Under the pieces are notes generated by a model. That model saw nothing but the letters and a program-made list of their open reading frames with translations, had not been told where the DNA came from and did not search any database. The position numbers and the translations under genes are program-made. Below are positions 15,107-25,292 of a DNA stretch of 64,000 bases, in pieces; within the stretch, counting starts at the first letter, position 1, and each line of letters starts with the position of its first letter. The stretch comes from Paenarthrobacter sp. JL.01a (GTDB lineage Bacteria > Actinomycetota > Actinomycetes > Actinomycetales > Micrococcaceae). The stretch lies in NCBI RefSeq assembly GCF_025452095.1, contig NZ_CP104877.1, positions 2,294,001 through 2,358,000 on the forward strand. Reading direction: 5' to 3'.

Positions 15107-17731
15107 CTAAACCTTTGCCGACTGTGCTGTGTTTGCCGACTGCGCTGTGAGGGACCGCAGGAGGTGGCTCCGCTGCTCAATGATGATGCGCCGTAACGCG
15201 CGCGGGGCATCAGAGTGGTGGTGGAGCCATTCATCCGTCCTGAGCGCGACCGGATGGCCGGAGGGCTCCATTCCCTCCGCGAGGTCCTGGGCAGCCGGGA
15301 AGAGGCCCCTGACGATCCTGCCGGCAATTTCAATGCTCCGCTCGGCCCATACACGCTCAAGGCATTCGAAATAGGGCTCGACATAGGACGCCAGCATGTC
15401 ACTGGGCGCAGTGGCGAAGCCGGCAATTGTGGCGCTGAGGATCTCGTTGGAGAGGCCCGTGGTGTTGACGGCCAGGTCCCAGGCCGCCGCCTTCACGGCA
15501 GCATCCGGGCGGGCAGCGGACGCCAACGCGTGCCCTTCCTTGCCTGACGCTGTCTTATCCGCTTCGAGTTGCCTGTCCAGCTCGGCCTGGGATGCCTCGC
15601 CGTGCGCGGCCAGGGCCTGCCAGAAGCTCCATCGCAGCTCTGCGTCGACAGTCAAGCCCTCCACTACGGTGGTGCCGTCAAGGATGTTGCGCAGCAAGGG
15701 GAGCTGGCTGTCACCGTGGCGTGAGACCTCTGCCAATGTTCTGGCCCACGCCAGCTGCGCGTCGGAGCCGGGAGCCGAAGCCCGCAGTTGATGAGCCGCG
15801 ACAGCCAGGAAATCCGTGCGAACGCTGTCCCTGGACCGTCCGGGTACGAAGCGTTCAATGGCGCCGGAGGCGTTTCCGAGCACATTTTGGAGGACTCCGA
15901 TGCCGGATTCTGCCGGAGCGAACTGCTCCACCGCGCTCACGTACCGTGCAGCAGGCCTCACGCCGTCCCGAGCAGAATCCCACAGTGCCGTCCAGCACAA
16001 CGCCCGGGCCATGGGGTCCTGGATTTTATCCAGTGAGGTACGCACCGTGCGCTCGGAGACAGGATCAAGCCGTACCTTGGCGTAGCTCAGGTCGTCATCA
16101 TTGACCAGCAACAAAGCCGGACGCTTCTTGCCTGCAAGCCCGGAGACGAGGGTGCTGGGACCTGCGACATCCACTTCCAGGCTTTCCAACCTGAGCAAAG
16201 CGCCGGTCTGGTCGGCGTCATACAGTCCAAGGCGCATACGGTGGGGCCGGAGTTCCTGGTGGCCGGTCAAGGGATCGATGGCTTCCTGCTCCAGCATCAC
16301 CGCGCCCATCACACCATCGTCCTCCACGATGTCGGCCGTGATGGTCGAGATACCGGAGGTCTGCAGCCACTGCCTGGCCCAATCGCCGAGGTCCCGTCCC
16401 GAGGCTTCACTGAGGGCCTTCAGCAGATCCTGGAGGGATGTGTTACCGAAGGCATGCTCGCGGAAGTACTGCCGGGATCCGGCGATGAAGGCATCGAAGC
16501 CCACGTAAGCCACCAGTTGCTTCAGCACTGAGGCACCCTTGGCATAGGTGATTCCGTCAAAGTTCTGTTTTGCGGCCTCAAGATCCGGAATATCCGCCAC
16601 AATCGGGTGCGTCGTGGGCAGTTGGTCCTGGACGTAGGCCCACGCTTTGCGTTTGCTGGCGAAGTTTATCCAGGCTGTGTCCCAGTCGGTGGCCCGGTCC
16701 ACACCCAGGGTTCCCATGAAATCGGCGAACGATTCCTTCAGCCACAGATCGTTCCACCAGGTCATGGTCACGAGATCGCCGAACCACATGTGCGCCATCT
16801 CGTGCATGAGGGTGTTTGCCCTGGCCTGGTACTGGGCATCGGTGGCACGTGAGGCATAGACGTACTTTTCGGTGAAGGTCACCAACCCGGGGTTTTCCAT
16901 GGCGCCCAGGTTGTACTCGGGCACGAAGGCCTGATCATATTTGCCCCAGGGGTACGGATAGTCGAAAAGCTTGTTGAAGAAGGCCAGGCCGCTCTTGGTG
17001 AGCCGGAACAGTTCCTCGGCATCGAAGGACGGCGCCAAGGATGCGCGGCAGTAAAGTGCCAGCGGAACATCCAGGCGGGTGCCGTCGTCGAGCGTTGCAT
17101 CCCAGTGGTCGGTGGCTTTGAAGTAGGGGCCCGCCAGCACAGTGGTGATGTAGGTGGACATCCGTTCAGTGGTGGCAAAGTCCCACTGGGAAACGTCCTC
17201 AGAGCCCGGCACCGGCACCCGGGCGGCCTCCGAGCCGTTGGACGCGACTTCCCAGCCCGACGGCGCAATGACGTGGAACGTGAATTCCGCTTTGAGGTCG
17301 GGCTGTTCGAAGTTGGCGAAAACACGCCGGCAGTCCGCCGGTTCGTACTGGGTGTAGAGGTAGCACTGCCCGTCGGCAGGGTCCACGAAACGGTGCATTC
17401 CCTCACCGGAACGGCTGTAAAGGGCTGTCCCTGTAACCGTCACGGTGTTCTCCGTTGCGAGGCCCTCCAAGATGATTCTGTCCTGGTCCACCACTGTTCC
17501 TACATCCAAGGCGCGTCCGTTCAACACCACGGACTGCACGCCCCCACTGATGAAATCAAGGAAGGTGTAGGAGCCGGCCCGGGCCGAAAAAGTGATGGTG
17601 CTGGTGCTCGGATATCCGGCGGCTGCGGGATCTGCCGCGTCGCGGACATCAAGGGTGACATCGTAGCTGTGGGTGGTGATCAGGGCTGAGCGGGTAGCGG
17701 CTTCTTCGCGCGACAAATTGTGATTCGACAC
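15107..17731 (-). CDS. pepN: Aminopeptidase N (M1 family)
   Basis: 874 aa, full length, from GTG 17731. The exopeptidase motif GAMENPG is near residue 275. The zinc site HEMAHMW near 307 is completed by Glu in WLKESFADF about 20 residues later. An N-terminal beta domain and a long helical ERAP1-like C-terminal domain complete the M1 fold. It cleaves N-terminal amino acids from peptides in the cytoplasm. The start lies 4 bases after the YeiH stop, so the two are probably co-transcribed. Confidence 0.95.
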   Translation of the reverse strand: MSNHNLSREEAATRSALITTHSYDVTLDVRDAADPAAAGYPSTSTITFSARAGSYTFLDFISGGVQSVVLNGRALDVGTVVDQDRIILEGLATENTVTVTGTALYSRSGEGMHRFVDPADGQCYLYTQYEPADCRRVFANFEQPDLKAEFTFHVIAPSGWEVASNGSEAARVPVPGSEDVSQWDFATTERMSTYITTVLAGPYFKATDHWDATLDDGTRLDVPLALYCRASLAPSFDAEELFRLTKSGLAFFNKLFDYPYPWGKYDQAFVPEYNLGAMENPGLVTFTEKYVYASRATDAQYQARANTLMHEMAHMWFGDLVTMTWWNDLWLKESFADFMGTLGVDRATDWDTAWINFASKRKAWAYVQDQLPTTHPIVADIPDLEAAKQNFDGITYAKGASVLKQLVAYVGFDAFIAGSRQYFREHAFGNTSLQDLLKALSEASGRDLGDWARQWLQTSGISTITADIVEDDGVMGAVMLEQEAIDPLTGHQELRPHRMRLGLYDADQTGALLRLESLEVDVAGPSTLVSGLAGKKRPALLLVNDDDLSYAKVRLDPVSERTVRTSLDKIQDPMARALCWTALWDSARDGVRPAARYVSAVEQFAPAESGIGVLQNVLGNASGAIERFVPGRSRDSVRTDFLAVAAHQLRASAPGSDAQLAWARTLAEVSRHGDSQLPLLRNILDGTTVVEGLTVDAELRWSFWQALAAHGEASQAELDRQLEADKTASGKEGHALASAARPDAAVKAAAWDLAVNTTGLSNEILSATIAGFATAPSDMLASYVEPYFECLERVWAERSIEIAGRIVRGLFPAAQDLAEGMEPSGHPVALRTDEWLHHHSDAPRALRRIIIEQRSHLLRSLTAQSANTAQSAKV

Positions 17732-17735
17732 ACAG

Positions 17736-18782
17736 CTATCTAATCATGATCCACGCGGCCATCAGGCCCAGGGATGCGATGATCACCCAGGACCCCAGCG
17801 CCACCAGCGCTGCGCGGCCACCGGTGTGGATCAGCGTCCTGACCCGCACGGCGGAGCCCAAGCCGAACAAGGCCGAGGCGAGCAAAATGTCCTGGGCCAC
17901 GGCAGCCGCTTCAAGTACTTCCGGCGTCGCCCATCCGGTGGAGCGCAGGGCCACCATGGCGATGAAGCCGACCACAAAGAGCGGCACGATGGGCGGGAAC
18001 CTGGCATCGACGTCGTCCGCATCCGCTGAACCGTTGGCGCGTTGCCGCACGTGCTGGACCCGCTGGTGCAGGCCGGCGGCAGCGACGATTGGGGCCAGGA
18101 GGACCACCCGGGTCAATTTGACGACGACGGCGATGGCCAGCGCCGCTGTCCCGGCAGTTTGCGCTGTCGCCACCACTTGGCCGACGTCGTGCACGGAAGC
18201 GCCCGTCCACGCCCCGAATTGCGCCGGATTCAGGTTCAGCGGATGCATCAGGAGCGGCAGCACACCAATAGCCAGCGTGCCGCAAAGCGTTACCAGCGCC
18301 ACGGGCAGCACCGTGTCCTGGTGCCTGATGCGGCGCACGGCGGCCATGGCGCCGATGGCTGAGGCGCCGCAGATCGAGAACCCCGTGGCAATCAGCAAGG
18401 AAGCTTCGCCGGGCAGGCGCAGCAACCGCGCCAAGCCATAGGTACCGGCGAAACTGATCAGGACGACGCCGGCGATCAGCAACAGGGACAACCAGCCAAG
18501 ACCGAGTACGTCCCACACACTGACTTTGAGGCCCAACAGCACAATGCCCGCGCGCATGAGGTGCTTTCCTGCGAAGTCCAGGCCCGGCCGGGCGCGCCCC
18601 GCAACCAGCACCGCAGGGCCCGGTATATTTGCTGAGAGCAACCCCAAAGCAACAGCGAGCGTCATGGCCGGGATCGCGGGCAACACTGTGTGGATGGCGA
18701 AGGCAAGTCCGGTCGCGGCGACGCTCAGGACCAGCCCTGGCCCCAACCGTGACAGCTGGGACGCAAGTCTGTTGAAGGGCAT
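17736..18782 (-). CDS. YeiH/UPF0324 family putative sulfate exporter
   Basis: 348 aa with about ten membrane helices. GLLSANIPGP, GIVLLGLKVS and the central FSICGASAIGAMAAVRR plus WTGASVHDVGQVVAT motifs define the UPF0324 (YeiH) family. Members are predicted anion exporters; the substrate is not experimentally clear. A Lys/Arg-rich, Asp-rich loop near residues 240-265 is cytoplasmic. It is immediately upstream of pepN on the same strand. Confidence 0.88.
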   Translation of the reverse strand: MPFNRLASQLSRLGPGLVLSVAATGLAFAIHTVLPAIPAMTLAVALGLLSANIPGPAVLVAGRARPGLDFAGKHLMRAGIVLLGLKVSVWDVLGLGWLSLLLIAGVVLISFAGTYGLARLLRLPGEASLLIATGFSICGASAIGAMAAVRRIRHQDTVLPVALVTLCGTLAIGVLPLLMHPLNLNPAQFGAWTGASVHDVGQVVATAQTAGTAALAIAVVVKLTRVVLLAPIVAAAGLHQRVQHVRQRANGSADADDVDARFPPIVPLFVVGFIAMVALRSTGWATPEVLEAAAVAQDILLASALFGLGSAVRVRTLIHTGGRAALVALGSWVIIASLGLMAAWIMIR

Positions 18783-18893
18783 GCCTCAACCCTGCCGGAT
18801 GGGGGCACGGAAGGCGAAACCGGGAGCACCCGGAAACCGCGACACAATCAGTGCGTAATGCGCTCGACTCAAAAAGGTGATTGTCTGATTCCC

Positions 18894-20450
18894 ATGTCTG
18901 ACCTATTCCAGGATTACTCCGAGGCCGCTGCCCGCAGCGGAGCCTACGACGAGATGTTTGCACCCGGCCACGTTGCCAGAAAATCCTACGGTCAGGTCTC
19001 CGGTGCCCTACGTGAGCTTTCCCTCGCTGATGTCACCGCCCGTGCCGACTCCATGGCACGAACCTTCCTGGACCGTGGTGTCACTTTCGACTATGCCGGA
19101 GAGGAGCGGCCCTTCCCGTTGGACATTGTCCCGAGGGTCATTCCCGCCGATGAGTGGGATGTGCTCGAACGCGGCGTTGCCCAGCGGGTCAAGGCACTCG
19201 AAGCGTTCCTCAACGATGTCTACGGGCGGATGGCCGTGGTGGCAGATGGCGTGATACCGCGGCAGCTGGTCACCACCAGCGCGCATTTCCATCGGGCCGT
19301 CCACGGATTCGAACCCTCAGGCGGCGTCCGGGTCCACGTCTCCGGCATCGACGTCGTCCGGGACGCTGCCGGGACGTTCCGCGTCCTGGAGGACAACGTC
19401 CGCGTTCCCTCCGGCGTCAGCTACGTCCTGGAGAACCGCAGGGCAATGGCGAAGGGCTTGCCCGAGGCGTTCGGGCAGCAGCACATCAGGCCGGTGGAGG
19501 AGTACCCACGGCGGCTTCTCTCCGCCCTCCGCAAGACCGCACCTGCCGGCGTCGATGATCCCACAGTGGTAGTCCTGACCCCGGGTGTCTTCAACAGCGC
19601 CTACTTCGAGCACACGCTCCTGGCCGGTCTCATGGGTGTTGAACTTGTGGAGGGCCGGGACCTTATCTGCCGCGGCAACCGCGTCTATATGCGGACCACA
19701 GCCGGCGAACAACGCGTGGATGTCATCTACAAGCGCATCGACGACGACTTCCTGGACCCCCTGCAGTTCCGCTCGGATTCCATGCTCGGCTGCCCGGGAC
19801 TTGTCAACGCCGCCCGGGCCGGGGGAGTGACCATTGCCAACGCGGTGGGCAACGGAGTAGCCGACGACAAGCTCGTCTACAGTTACGTGCCTGACCTGAT
19901 CCGCTACTACCTTCACGAAGAGCCCATCATCGCCAACGTGGACACCTTCCGGCTTGAGGAAAAGGAAGCCAGGGAGCATGTCCTTGACCGCCTTGAGGAA
20001 CTGGTGGTCAAACCTGTCGACGGTTCCGGCGGAAAGGGACTGGTCATTGGGCCGGACGCTTCCAAGGAAGAACTGGATGCCTTGCGCAAGAGGGTCATTG
20101 CCGATCCCCGCGGCTGGATTGCCCAGCCGGTGCTGCAGCTCTCCACGGTGCCGACACTCTCGGGAGACAAGTTCGGGCCGCGCCACGTTGACCTGCGGCC
20201 CTTTGCGGTCAACGACGGCGACGATGTCTGGGTCCTCCCTGGCGGGCTCACCCGTGTGGCGCTCAAGGAGGGTTCACTGATTGTGAACTCCAGCCAGGGC
20301 GGTGGCTCGAAAGACACCTGGGTCCTGGCGAACTCGCCCCAGATGCCGGCCGAAGTCATTCCGCGGCAGTCCGTCACGTTGCGTGAACAGGTTTCCGTCT
20401 GGCCCGTTGAAAGCAACTGGCGCGACCGGCAAACGGAGCAACAGCAGTGA
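18894..20450 (+). CDS. Circularly permuted ATP-grasp protein (type 2)
   Basis: 518 aa from ATG 18894; the frame is open to 18858. MSDLFQDYSEAAARSGAYDEM at the start, the VLEDNVRVPSGVSYVLENR segment, and VVKPVDGSGGKGLVIG as the ATP-binding loop identify the DUF404/DUF407 circularly permuted ATP-grasp family. Members are predicted to form peptide or amide bonds. It is followed by an alpha-E protein and a transglutaminase-like protein. This conserved trio was predicted from comparative genomics to modify or ligate peptides; the substrate is unknown. Confidence 0.92.
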   Translation: MSDLFQDYSEAAARSGAYDEMFAPGHVARKSYGQVSGALRELSLADVTARADSMARTFLDRGVTFDYAGEERPFPLDIVPRVIPADEWDVLERGVAQRVKALEAFLNDVYGRMAVVADGVIPRQLVTTSAHFHRAVHGFEPSGGVRVHVSGIDVVRDAAGTFRVLEDNVRVPSGVSYVLENRRAMAKGLPEAFGQQHIRPVEEYPRRLLSALRKTAPAGVDDPTVVVLTPGVFNSAYFEHTLLAGLMGVELVEGRDLICRGNRVYMRTTAGEQRVDVIYKRIDDDFLDPLQFRSDSMLGCPGLVNAARAGGVTIANAVGNGVADDKLVYSYVPDLIRYYLHEEPIIANVDTFRLEEKEAREHVLDRLEELVVKPVDGSGGKGLVIGPDASKEELDALRKRVIADPRGWIAQPVLQLSTVPTLSGDKFGPRHVDLRPFAVNDGDDVWVLPGGLTRVALKEGSLIVNSSQGGGSKDTWVLANSPQMPAEVIPRQSVTLREQVSVWPVESNWRDRQTEQQQ

Positions 20451-20508
20451 ACCCGTTCCAACCACCACTTGAACTTCCACATGCACCACGCGAAGGAGGC
20501 ACAGCCGC

Positions 20509-21435
20509 ATGCTGAGCCGCATTGCTGAGTCACTCTTTTGGATCGGCCGCTACGTAGAGCGGGCCGATGGCACGGCCCGGATTCTCGACGTGCACCTGGA
20601 GCGCCTGAACCACCTGCCCCTTGACGAGCAGCGCAGCGTAGCCAGGGAACTTCTGGCCGTCATGGGCGCCCGGCCCCAGAGCGAGGAATTCGGCCTGCCC
20701 GAGCTTCTTCATGCCCTGGCCTACGACAAACAAAGCGCGTCCTCCATTGCCGGCTCCCTCGGGGCCGCCCGGGAGAATGCGCGCCGTGCCAGGGAAACGG
20801 TGTCACAGTCACTATGGGAAAGCCTGAACACCACCTACTACGGCCTGAACCAACACCGCAAAGACGTGGTCGGTACGTACCGTTTCTGCAACTGGGTACT
20901 GGAACGGACGGCCATGGTGCGTGGCTTGGCGGACACCACTGTCAGCCACGATGAGAGCTGGCTGTTCATGGTCCTGGGCCGCTCGTTGGAGCGTGCCGAC
21001 ATGACCGCCCGGATGCTGTCCACCCGTGACGTCCAGTCCGCGGGAATGTCCTGGGTAAACATGCTGCGGTGCGCCGGCGCGTACGAGTCCTTCATCCGGA
21101 CCCGGCGTGCAGCTTTCGGTGATCAGCACGCCGCCGAGTTTCTGCTGCTGGACCGCTTGTTCCCACGCTCAATCGTGTATGCGCTGCGCGACGCCGATGA
21201 GTGCTTGGCCAAGCTCGACCCGTCGGCCCAGCGCGTTGGCTTCATCAACGATGCCCGCCGGATCGTGGGTCAGGCCCGGACGTTCCTTGAGTTCCACCGC
21301 ACCGATGACCTGATGTCCGAATTGCCCGAGCACATGGAGCGTGTGCAGAAGGCTGTTACGCAGGCATCGGATGCGATTTCCCGTAAGTACTTCAATCAGG
21401 CAGATGAACACGCCTGGGTGGGAGAAGTTTCATGA
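20509..21435 (+). CDS. Alpha-E domain protein (DUF403)
   Basis: 308 aa, almost entirely helical. MLSRIAESLFWIGRYVERADGTARILDVH is diagnostic of the alpha-E family (the first Met to Arg-14 motif LFWIGRYVERAD repeats in weaker form later as LGRSLERADMTARML). GAAGGAGG lies upstream. The family always occurs with the permuted ATP-grasp and transglutaminase proteins and may bind their peptide substrate. The stop overlaps the next start by ATGA, coupling translation. Confidence 0.92.
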   Translation: MLSRIAESLFWIGRYVERADGTARILDVHLERLNHLPLDEQRSVARELLAVMGARPQSEEFGLPELLHALAYDKQSASSIAGSLGAARENARRARETVSQSLWESLNTTYYGLNQHRKDVVGTYRFCNWVLERTAMVRGLADTTVSHDESWLFMVLGRSLERADMTARMLSTRDVQSAGMSWVNMLRCAGAYESFIRTRRAAFGDQHAAEFLLLDRLFPRSIVYALRDADECLAKLDPSAQRVGFINDARRIVGQARTFLEFHRTDDLMSELPEHMERVQKAVTQASDAISRKYFNQADEHAWVGEVS

Positions 21436-22283
21436 CCCGGCTGAGCATCGTCCACAAGACGGCCTACAAGTACAACCGCCGCGTGACGTTGTCCTACAAC
21501 GAAGCCCGGATGACCCCGCTCACTGATGGCCAGCAGGTAGTGCTGGAGTCCTCGCTGAAAGTCTCGCCCAACCAGGCTTCAGTCAGCACCTACCGGGACT
21601 ACTGGGGAACCCGCGTCACCGCCTTTGACATGCAGATGCCGCACGAGAGCCTCGAGGTGCTGGCCACGGCAACCGTGGAAGTGCACCGCACGGAGCGGGT
21701 CGCCGTCGAGGACGACATCGTCGGGTGGGATGTCATGTCCTCCGACAAGGTGCTGGACGAATTCAGCGATTGGCTGCCGCAGTCCCGCCTCAGCGGGCCC
21801 GGCGAAGAAGTCCTTGGGATAGTTCCCGGCATTGTCGAGGGCAAGAATCCCCATGAGGCTGCCCTGGCCGTTTTTGCATGGATGGCCGGAGAAATGACCT
21901 ACATGAAGGGCACAACCGGAGTCACGACCAACGCCGAGCAGGCATGGACGCAGCGCCAAGGGGTGTGCCAGGACCTGGCCCACCTCGCCATCGGTGCCCT
22001 GCGCTGCAGCGGGATCCCTGCCCGCTATGTTTCGGGCTACATCCATCCCAGGTCCTCTGCCGGCATCGGCGAAACCGTCGCCGGCCAGTCCCATGCCTGG
22101 CTGGAGTGGTGGGATGGCGAATGGCGCAGCTGGGATCCGACCAACCACAAGCCTGCAGGCGACTACCACGTGACAGTAGCCAGGGGCCGCGACTACCGGG
22201 ACGTGCCTCCCTTGAAGGGCATCCTTTCCGGCGGCGGTGGTTCAGGACTCGCCGTGTCGGTGGAGATCACCCGCCTCGCGTAA
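21432..22283 (+). CDS. Transglutaminase-like cysteine peptidase
   Basis: 283 aa. An N-terminal beta domain (TAYKYNRRVTLSYNEARMTP) precedes a transglutaminase core. The triad is visible: Cys in RQGVCQDLAHL near residue 178, His in GQSHAWLEWW near 220, Asp in WDPTNHKP near 235. It probably cleaves or transfers an amide bond. It is the last gene of the three-gene unit, ending at a strong terminator. Confidence 0.92.
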   Translation: MTRLSIVHKTAYKYNRRVTLSYNEARMTPLTDGQQVVLESSLKVSPNQASVSTYRDYWGTRVTAFDMQMPHESLEVLATATVEVHRTERVAVEDDIVGWDVMSSDKVLDEFSDWLPQSRLSGPGEEVLGIVPGIVEGKNPHEAALAVFAWMAGEMTYMKGTTGVTTNAEQAWTQRQGVCQDLAHLAIGALRCSGIPARYVSGYIHPRSSAGIGETVAGQSHAWLEWWDGEWRSWDPTNHKPAGDYHVTVARGRDYRDVPPLKGILSGGGGSGLAVSVEITRLA

Positions 22284-22292
22284 AGAGTTTTC

Positions 22293-22339
22293 GTACAGAT
22301 AAGGCCCTTAAGAAGCGCTCTTAAGGGCCTTATCTGTAC
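22293..22339. terminator. Strong bidirectional terminator
   Basis: Perfect 20-bp stem (22293-22312 with 22320-22339), 7-base loop, flanked by T-rich (plus) and A-rich (minus reads T) tails. It lies between the convergent transglutaminase gene and zinc-ribbon SDR gene. Confidence 0.92.
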
Positions 22340-22360
22340 ACAAACTCCGACGGGGGGGGT

Positions 22361-23812
22361 TTACCAGGGGGAGGGTTTGTAGTCCTTGAGGAACACCCCG
22401 TACTGGTCTTCGCCCTTTTCGCCCATCACTATGGGGTTGTACACGCGGGCAGCACCGTCAACCAGGTCCAGGGGAGCGTGGAACCCTTCTTCCATGAGGC
22501 GGACCTTGGTGTAGTGCGGGCGCTCATCGGTAATCCAGCCGGTATCGACGGCGGTCATCAGGATGCCGTCCGAGTCCAGCATCTCCTGGGCACTGGTGCG
22601 GGTCATCATGTTCAAGGCAGCCTTGGCCATGTTGGTGTGCGGGTGCCCCGGTCCCTTGTAGGCGCGGGAGAACTGTCCCTCCATGGCCGAGACATTGACG
22701 ATGTATTTCCGGCGCGCCGTGGACCGCTTCATGGCGCCCCGCAGCCGGCTGACCAGCAGGAACGGTGCAGTGACATTGCAGAGCTGCACCTCGAGCATCT
22801 CCAGCGGGTCCACCTCATCGACAACCTGTGTCCAACTGTTGATGGTGGCGAGGTCGGGGACCAAGCCGCCGGCGTCGATGGCGGTTCCTGACTCAATCCG
22901 TTCCAAGGTTGCCGAACCGGTGGACAATGCCAGGGAAGTGATGGCGTCACCTGCCAGCACGGGGTGCTCGGTCACGCTGCTGGCCAGGGCCAACGGGTGT
23001 TTGTCGTGCGCATGGCCGAAGGTCACGAGCTCCGGGCCACCGTTGGCAGCTTCCAAGGCAGCCGGAAGCGGCTCATCCTCGGCATCGACCAAGGGCTTGT
23101 AGGCGTTCCCTGAGCGGCGAACGGTTTGGGCGGCGTTGTTGATGATGATGTCCAACGGGCCGGCCTCGTTGAGGGAGTCGGTCAAGGCCATGACCTGCGC
23201 CGGATCACGAAGATCGATGCCCACGATCCGGAGGCGGTGCAGCCAATCACCGCTGTCCTCCATGGCGGCAAACCGGCGCGCGGCGTCTTTGGGGAACCTT
23301 GTGGTGATGGTGGTGTGGGCTCCATCCCGGAGCAGGCGCAGGGCGATGTACATGCCGATCTTCGCGCGACCACCAGTCAGCAGCGCGCGACGACCCGTGA
23401 GATCCGTGCGGGCATCGCGCTTGCTGTGGCTGAAGGCTGCGCATTCGGGGCACAGCTGGTGGTAGAACGCATCCACCTGGGTGTAGTGCTGCTTGCAGAT
23501 GTAGCAAGGCCGCGAACGGATCAGGTGTCCGGCAATCTCACCCGTCGTGGAAGGAGCGAGCTTGTTTCCACGGGTCTCGTCGTCGATGCGATCAGGGGCG
23601 GCAGTGGCCGTCAGGGCGATGACGGCGCGGTCTGCTTCGGCGATGGAATCGCGCTTGGTGACACGGCGGTGGCGTTTGACGGCCTTGAACATCTTGCCGG
23701 TGGCACGCCGGACTGCGATGTAGTCCGGGTGCTCTTCGTCATAGACGTGGATCGTGGTCAGAACCTTGAGGCAGGCCTGGATCTCTTCAGGCGTCAGATC
23801 GGTGGAGCTCAT
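22361..23812 (-). CDS. Zinc-ribbon SDR with altered active site
   Basis: 483 aa. An N-terminal helical region (about 1-95) is followed by a zinc ribbon with CxxC pairs at 103/106 and 121/124. An SDR Rossmann domain then begins near residue 141 (LLTGGRAKIGMYIALRLL, NNAAQTVR). The catalytic Ser is present (NVSAMEG), but the YxxxK position reads TNMAK, with Thr in place of Tyr, so ordinary dehydrogenase chemistry is doubtful. The domain pairing is conserved in long SDR-like proteins of several phyla as far as I recall. The function is unknown. Confidence 0.85.
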   Translation of the reverse strand: MSSTDLTPEEIQACLKVLTTIHVYDEEHPDYIAVRRATGKMFKAVKRHRRVTKRDSIAEADRAVIALTATAAPDRIDDETRGNKLAPSTTGEIAGHLIRSRPCYICKQHYTQVDAFYHQLCPECAAFSHSKRDARTDLTGRRALLTGGRAKIGMYIALRLLRDGAHTTITTRFPKDAARRFAAMEDSGDWLHRLRIVGIDLRDPAQVMALTDSLNEAGPLDIIINNAAQTVRRSGNAYKPLVDAEDEPLPAALEAANGGPELVTFGHAHDKHPLALASSVTEHPVLAGDAITSLALSTGSATLERIESGTAIDAGGLVPDLATINSWTQVVDEVDPLEMLEVQLCNVTAPFLLVSRLRGAMKRSTARRKYIVNVSAMEGQFSRAYKGPGHPHTNMAKAALNMMTRTSAQEMLDSDGILMTAVDTGWITDERPHYTKVRLMEEGFHAPLDLVDGAARVYNPIVMGEKGEDQYGVFLKDYKPSPW

Positions 23813-23885
23813 TGACCTGATTTTACAGCCTTGGGAGAGCGCGGCCTGCCTCGGGTTCTGTCCGGTTCAGTTGAAGGCCGGCGGC

Positions 23886-25292
23886 CTAGTTGGCGGCACC
23901 TTGCGACGCCGGACCGGTCACGCGGGACTGTATTCCTGCGGCCACCTTTTCAGCGGAGTCACGGATGTCGGGGTCGTGGTGCGTAGCAGCCTTGACGGCC
24001 TCCGGCAACGCGCCCCGATGCCTGGCGGACAACTCGAGCTCAGCTTCACCGGGCTCCGGAACCACCTGGCCCTTGGCAAGGACCGTGATGCCGGACTCTG
24101 TGACTTTGTATCCCCGGGCCTTGTCCAAAGCCGGGTCAAGACCGATGGCAGCACCAGCGGGGACTTTGACGTTCTTATCCAGAATCGCCCGCTTAATCAC
24201 TGCCCCTTCACCGACGTACACCTTGTCCATCAGGACGGAGTCCTGGACACGACTGCCTGCCGCAACATAGGCGTCGTTGGAAAGGACAGAGCCTTCCACG
24301 ATGCCACCGGAGATCACCACACCGCTGGCAACGATCGAATCCAAGGCGGTGCCCACCGTGTTGTTCCCACCGCGGACGAACTTGGCAGGCGGGGAGATGC
24401 TCTGCCGGGTGTAGATCGGCCACTCGGAGTTGTACAGGTTGAACACCGGCACGGGGGAGATGAGGTCCATGTGGGCGTCATAGAAGGAATCGATTGTACC
24501 GACGTCACGCCAATAAGTACGGTCACGATCGGTGGCACCGGGAATATCGTTCAGGGTGAAGTCGTACACTCCGGCTTCACCTTGGTCCACGAAATAGGGG
24601 ATGATGTCGCCACCCATGTCGTGCTTGGTGTCCAGGCGTTCAGCATCCACATGCAGCGCTTCGACCAAAGCGTCGGCATTGAAGACATAGTTGCCCATGG
24701 AGGCCAGGAACTGCGAGGGGTCCGCTGCGAGTCCGGGGGTGCTGGCAGGTTTCTCCACGAAGGCTGCGATCTTCTGGGGATCGTTCTGGTCCACTTCGAT
24801 GACGCCGAACTGGTTGGCCATGTTCAGCGGTTGGCGTACGGCCGCGACGGTGGCCTTGGCTCCACTTGCAATGTGCTGCTCCACCATCTGGGAGAAGTCC
24901 ATCCGGTAGACGTGGTCCGCGCCGACCACAACCACGATGTCCGGGGAGTCATCATGGATCAGGTTCAACGATTGGTAGATCGCATTGGCGCTGCCAAGGA
25001 ACCAGCTCTTGCCCACACGTTGCTGTGCGGGAACTGAGGCGACGTACCGGCCCAGCTGCGTGGACATACGCCATGTTTCCGAGATGTGCCGGTCAAGGCT
25101 GTGCGATTTGTACTGCGTCAGTACAACGATTTTCAAATATCCCGAATTAACAAGATTGGACAAGGCAAAGTCAATTAGCCGGTAGCCGCCGGCAAACGGA
25201 ACGGCCGGTTTGGCCCTGTCCGCCGTCAGCGGCATGAGTCGGTTGCCTTCGCCACCGGCCAATACGATTGCCAAAACTTTCTTCAACGCCAT
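23886..25292 (-). CDS. glgC: Glucose-1-phosphate adenylyltransferase GlgC
   Basis: 468 aa from ATG 25292 with GGGGAG upstream (the frame opens three codons earlier). [35 protein letters not shown] holds the nucleotide and catalytic motifs ([17 protein letters not shown]), and a C-terminal left-handed beta-helix carries the allosteric region. It makes ADP-glucose for glycogen and maltose-1-phosphate synthesis. It is divergent from glgM, a conserved actinobacterial pairing (Rv1213/Rv1212c in M. tuberculosis). The last roughly 70 residues extend beyond the usual family length with a Pro/Glu-rich HEAT-like tail ([19 protein letters not shown]). Confidence 0.94.
   Translation of the reverse strand: MALKKVLAIVLAGGEGNRLMPLTADRAKPAVPFAGGYRLIDFALSNLVNSGYLKIVVLTQYKSHSLDRHISETWRMSTQLGRYVASVPAQQRVGKSWFLGSANAIYQSLNLIHDDSPDIVVVVGADHVYRMDFSQMVEQHIASGAKATVAAVRQPLNMANQFGVIEVDQNDPQKIAAFVEKPASTPGLAADPSQFLASMGNYVFNADALVEALHVDAERLDTKHDMGGDIIPYFVDQGEAGVYDFTLNDIPGATDRDRTYWRDVGTIDSFYDAHMDLISPVPVFNLYNSEWPIYTRQSISPPAKFVRGGNNTVGTALDSIVASGVVISGGIVEGSVLSNDAYVAAGSRVQDSVLMDKVYVGEGAVIKRAILDKNVKVPAGAAIGLDPALDKARGYKVTESGITVLAKGQVVPEPGEAELELSARHRGALPEAVKAATHHDPDIRDSAEKVAAGIQSRVTGPASQGAAN

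Noticed and set aside
22361..23812. Ordinary SDR dehydrogenase
   Set aside because: The YxxxK site reads TNMAK, so a normal catalytic assignment is not supported.
23754..25037. 427-codon open frame opposite glgC
   Set aside because: Antisense to glgC, whose protein has every family motif.
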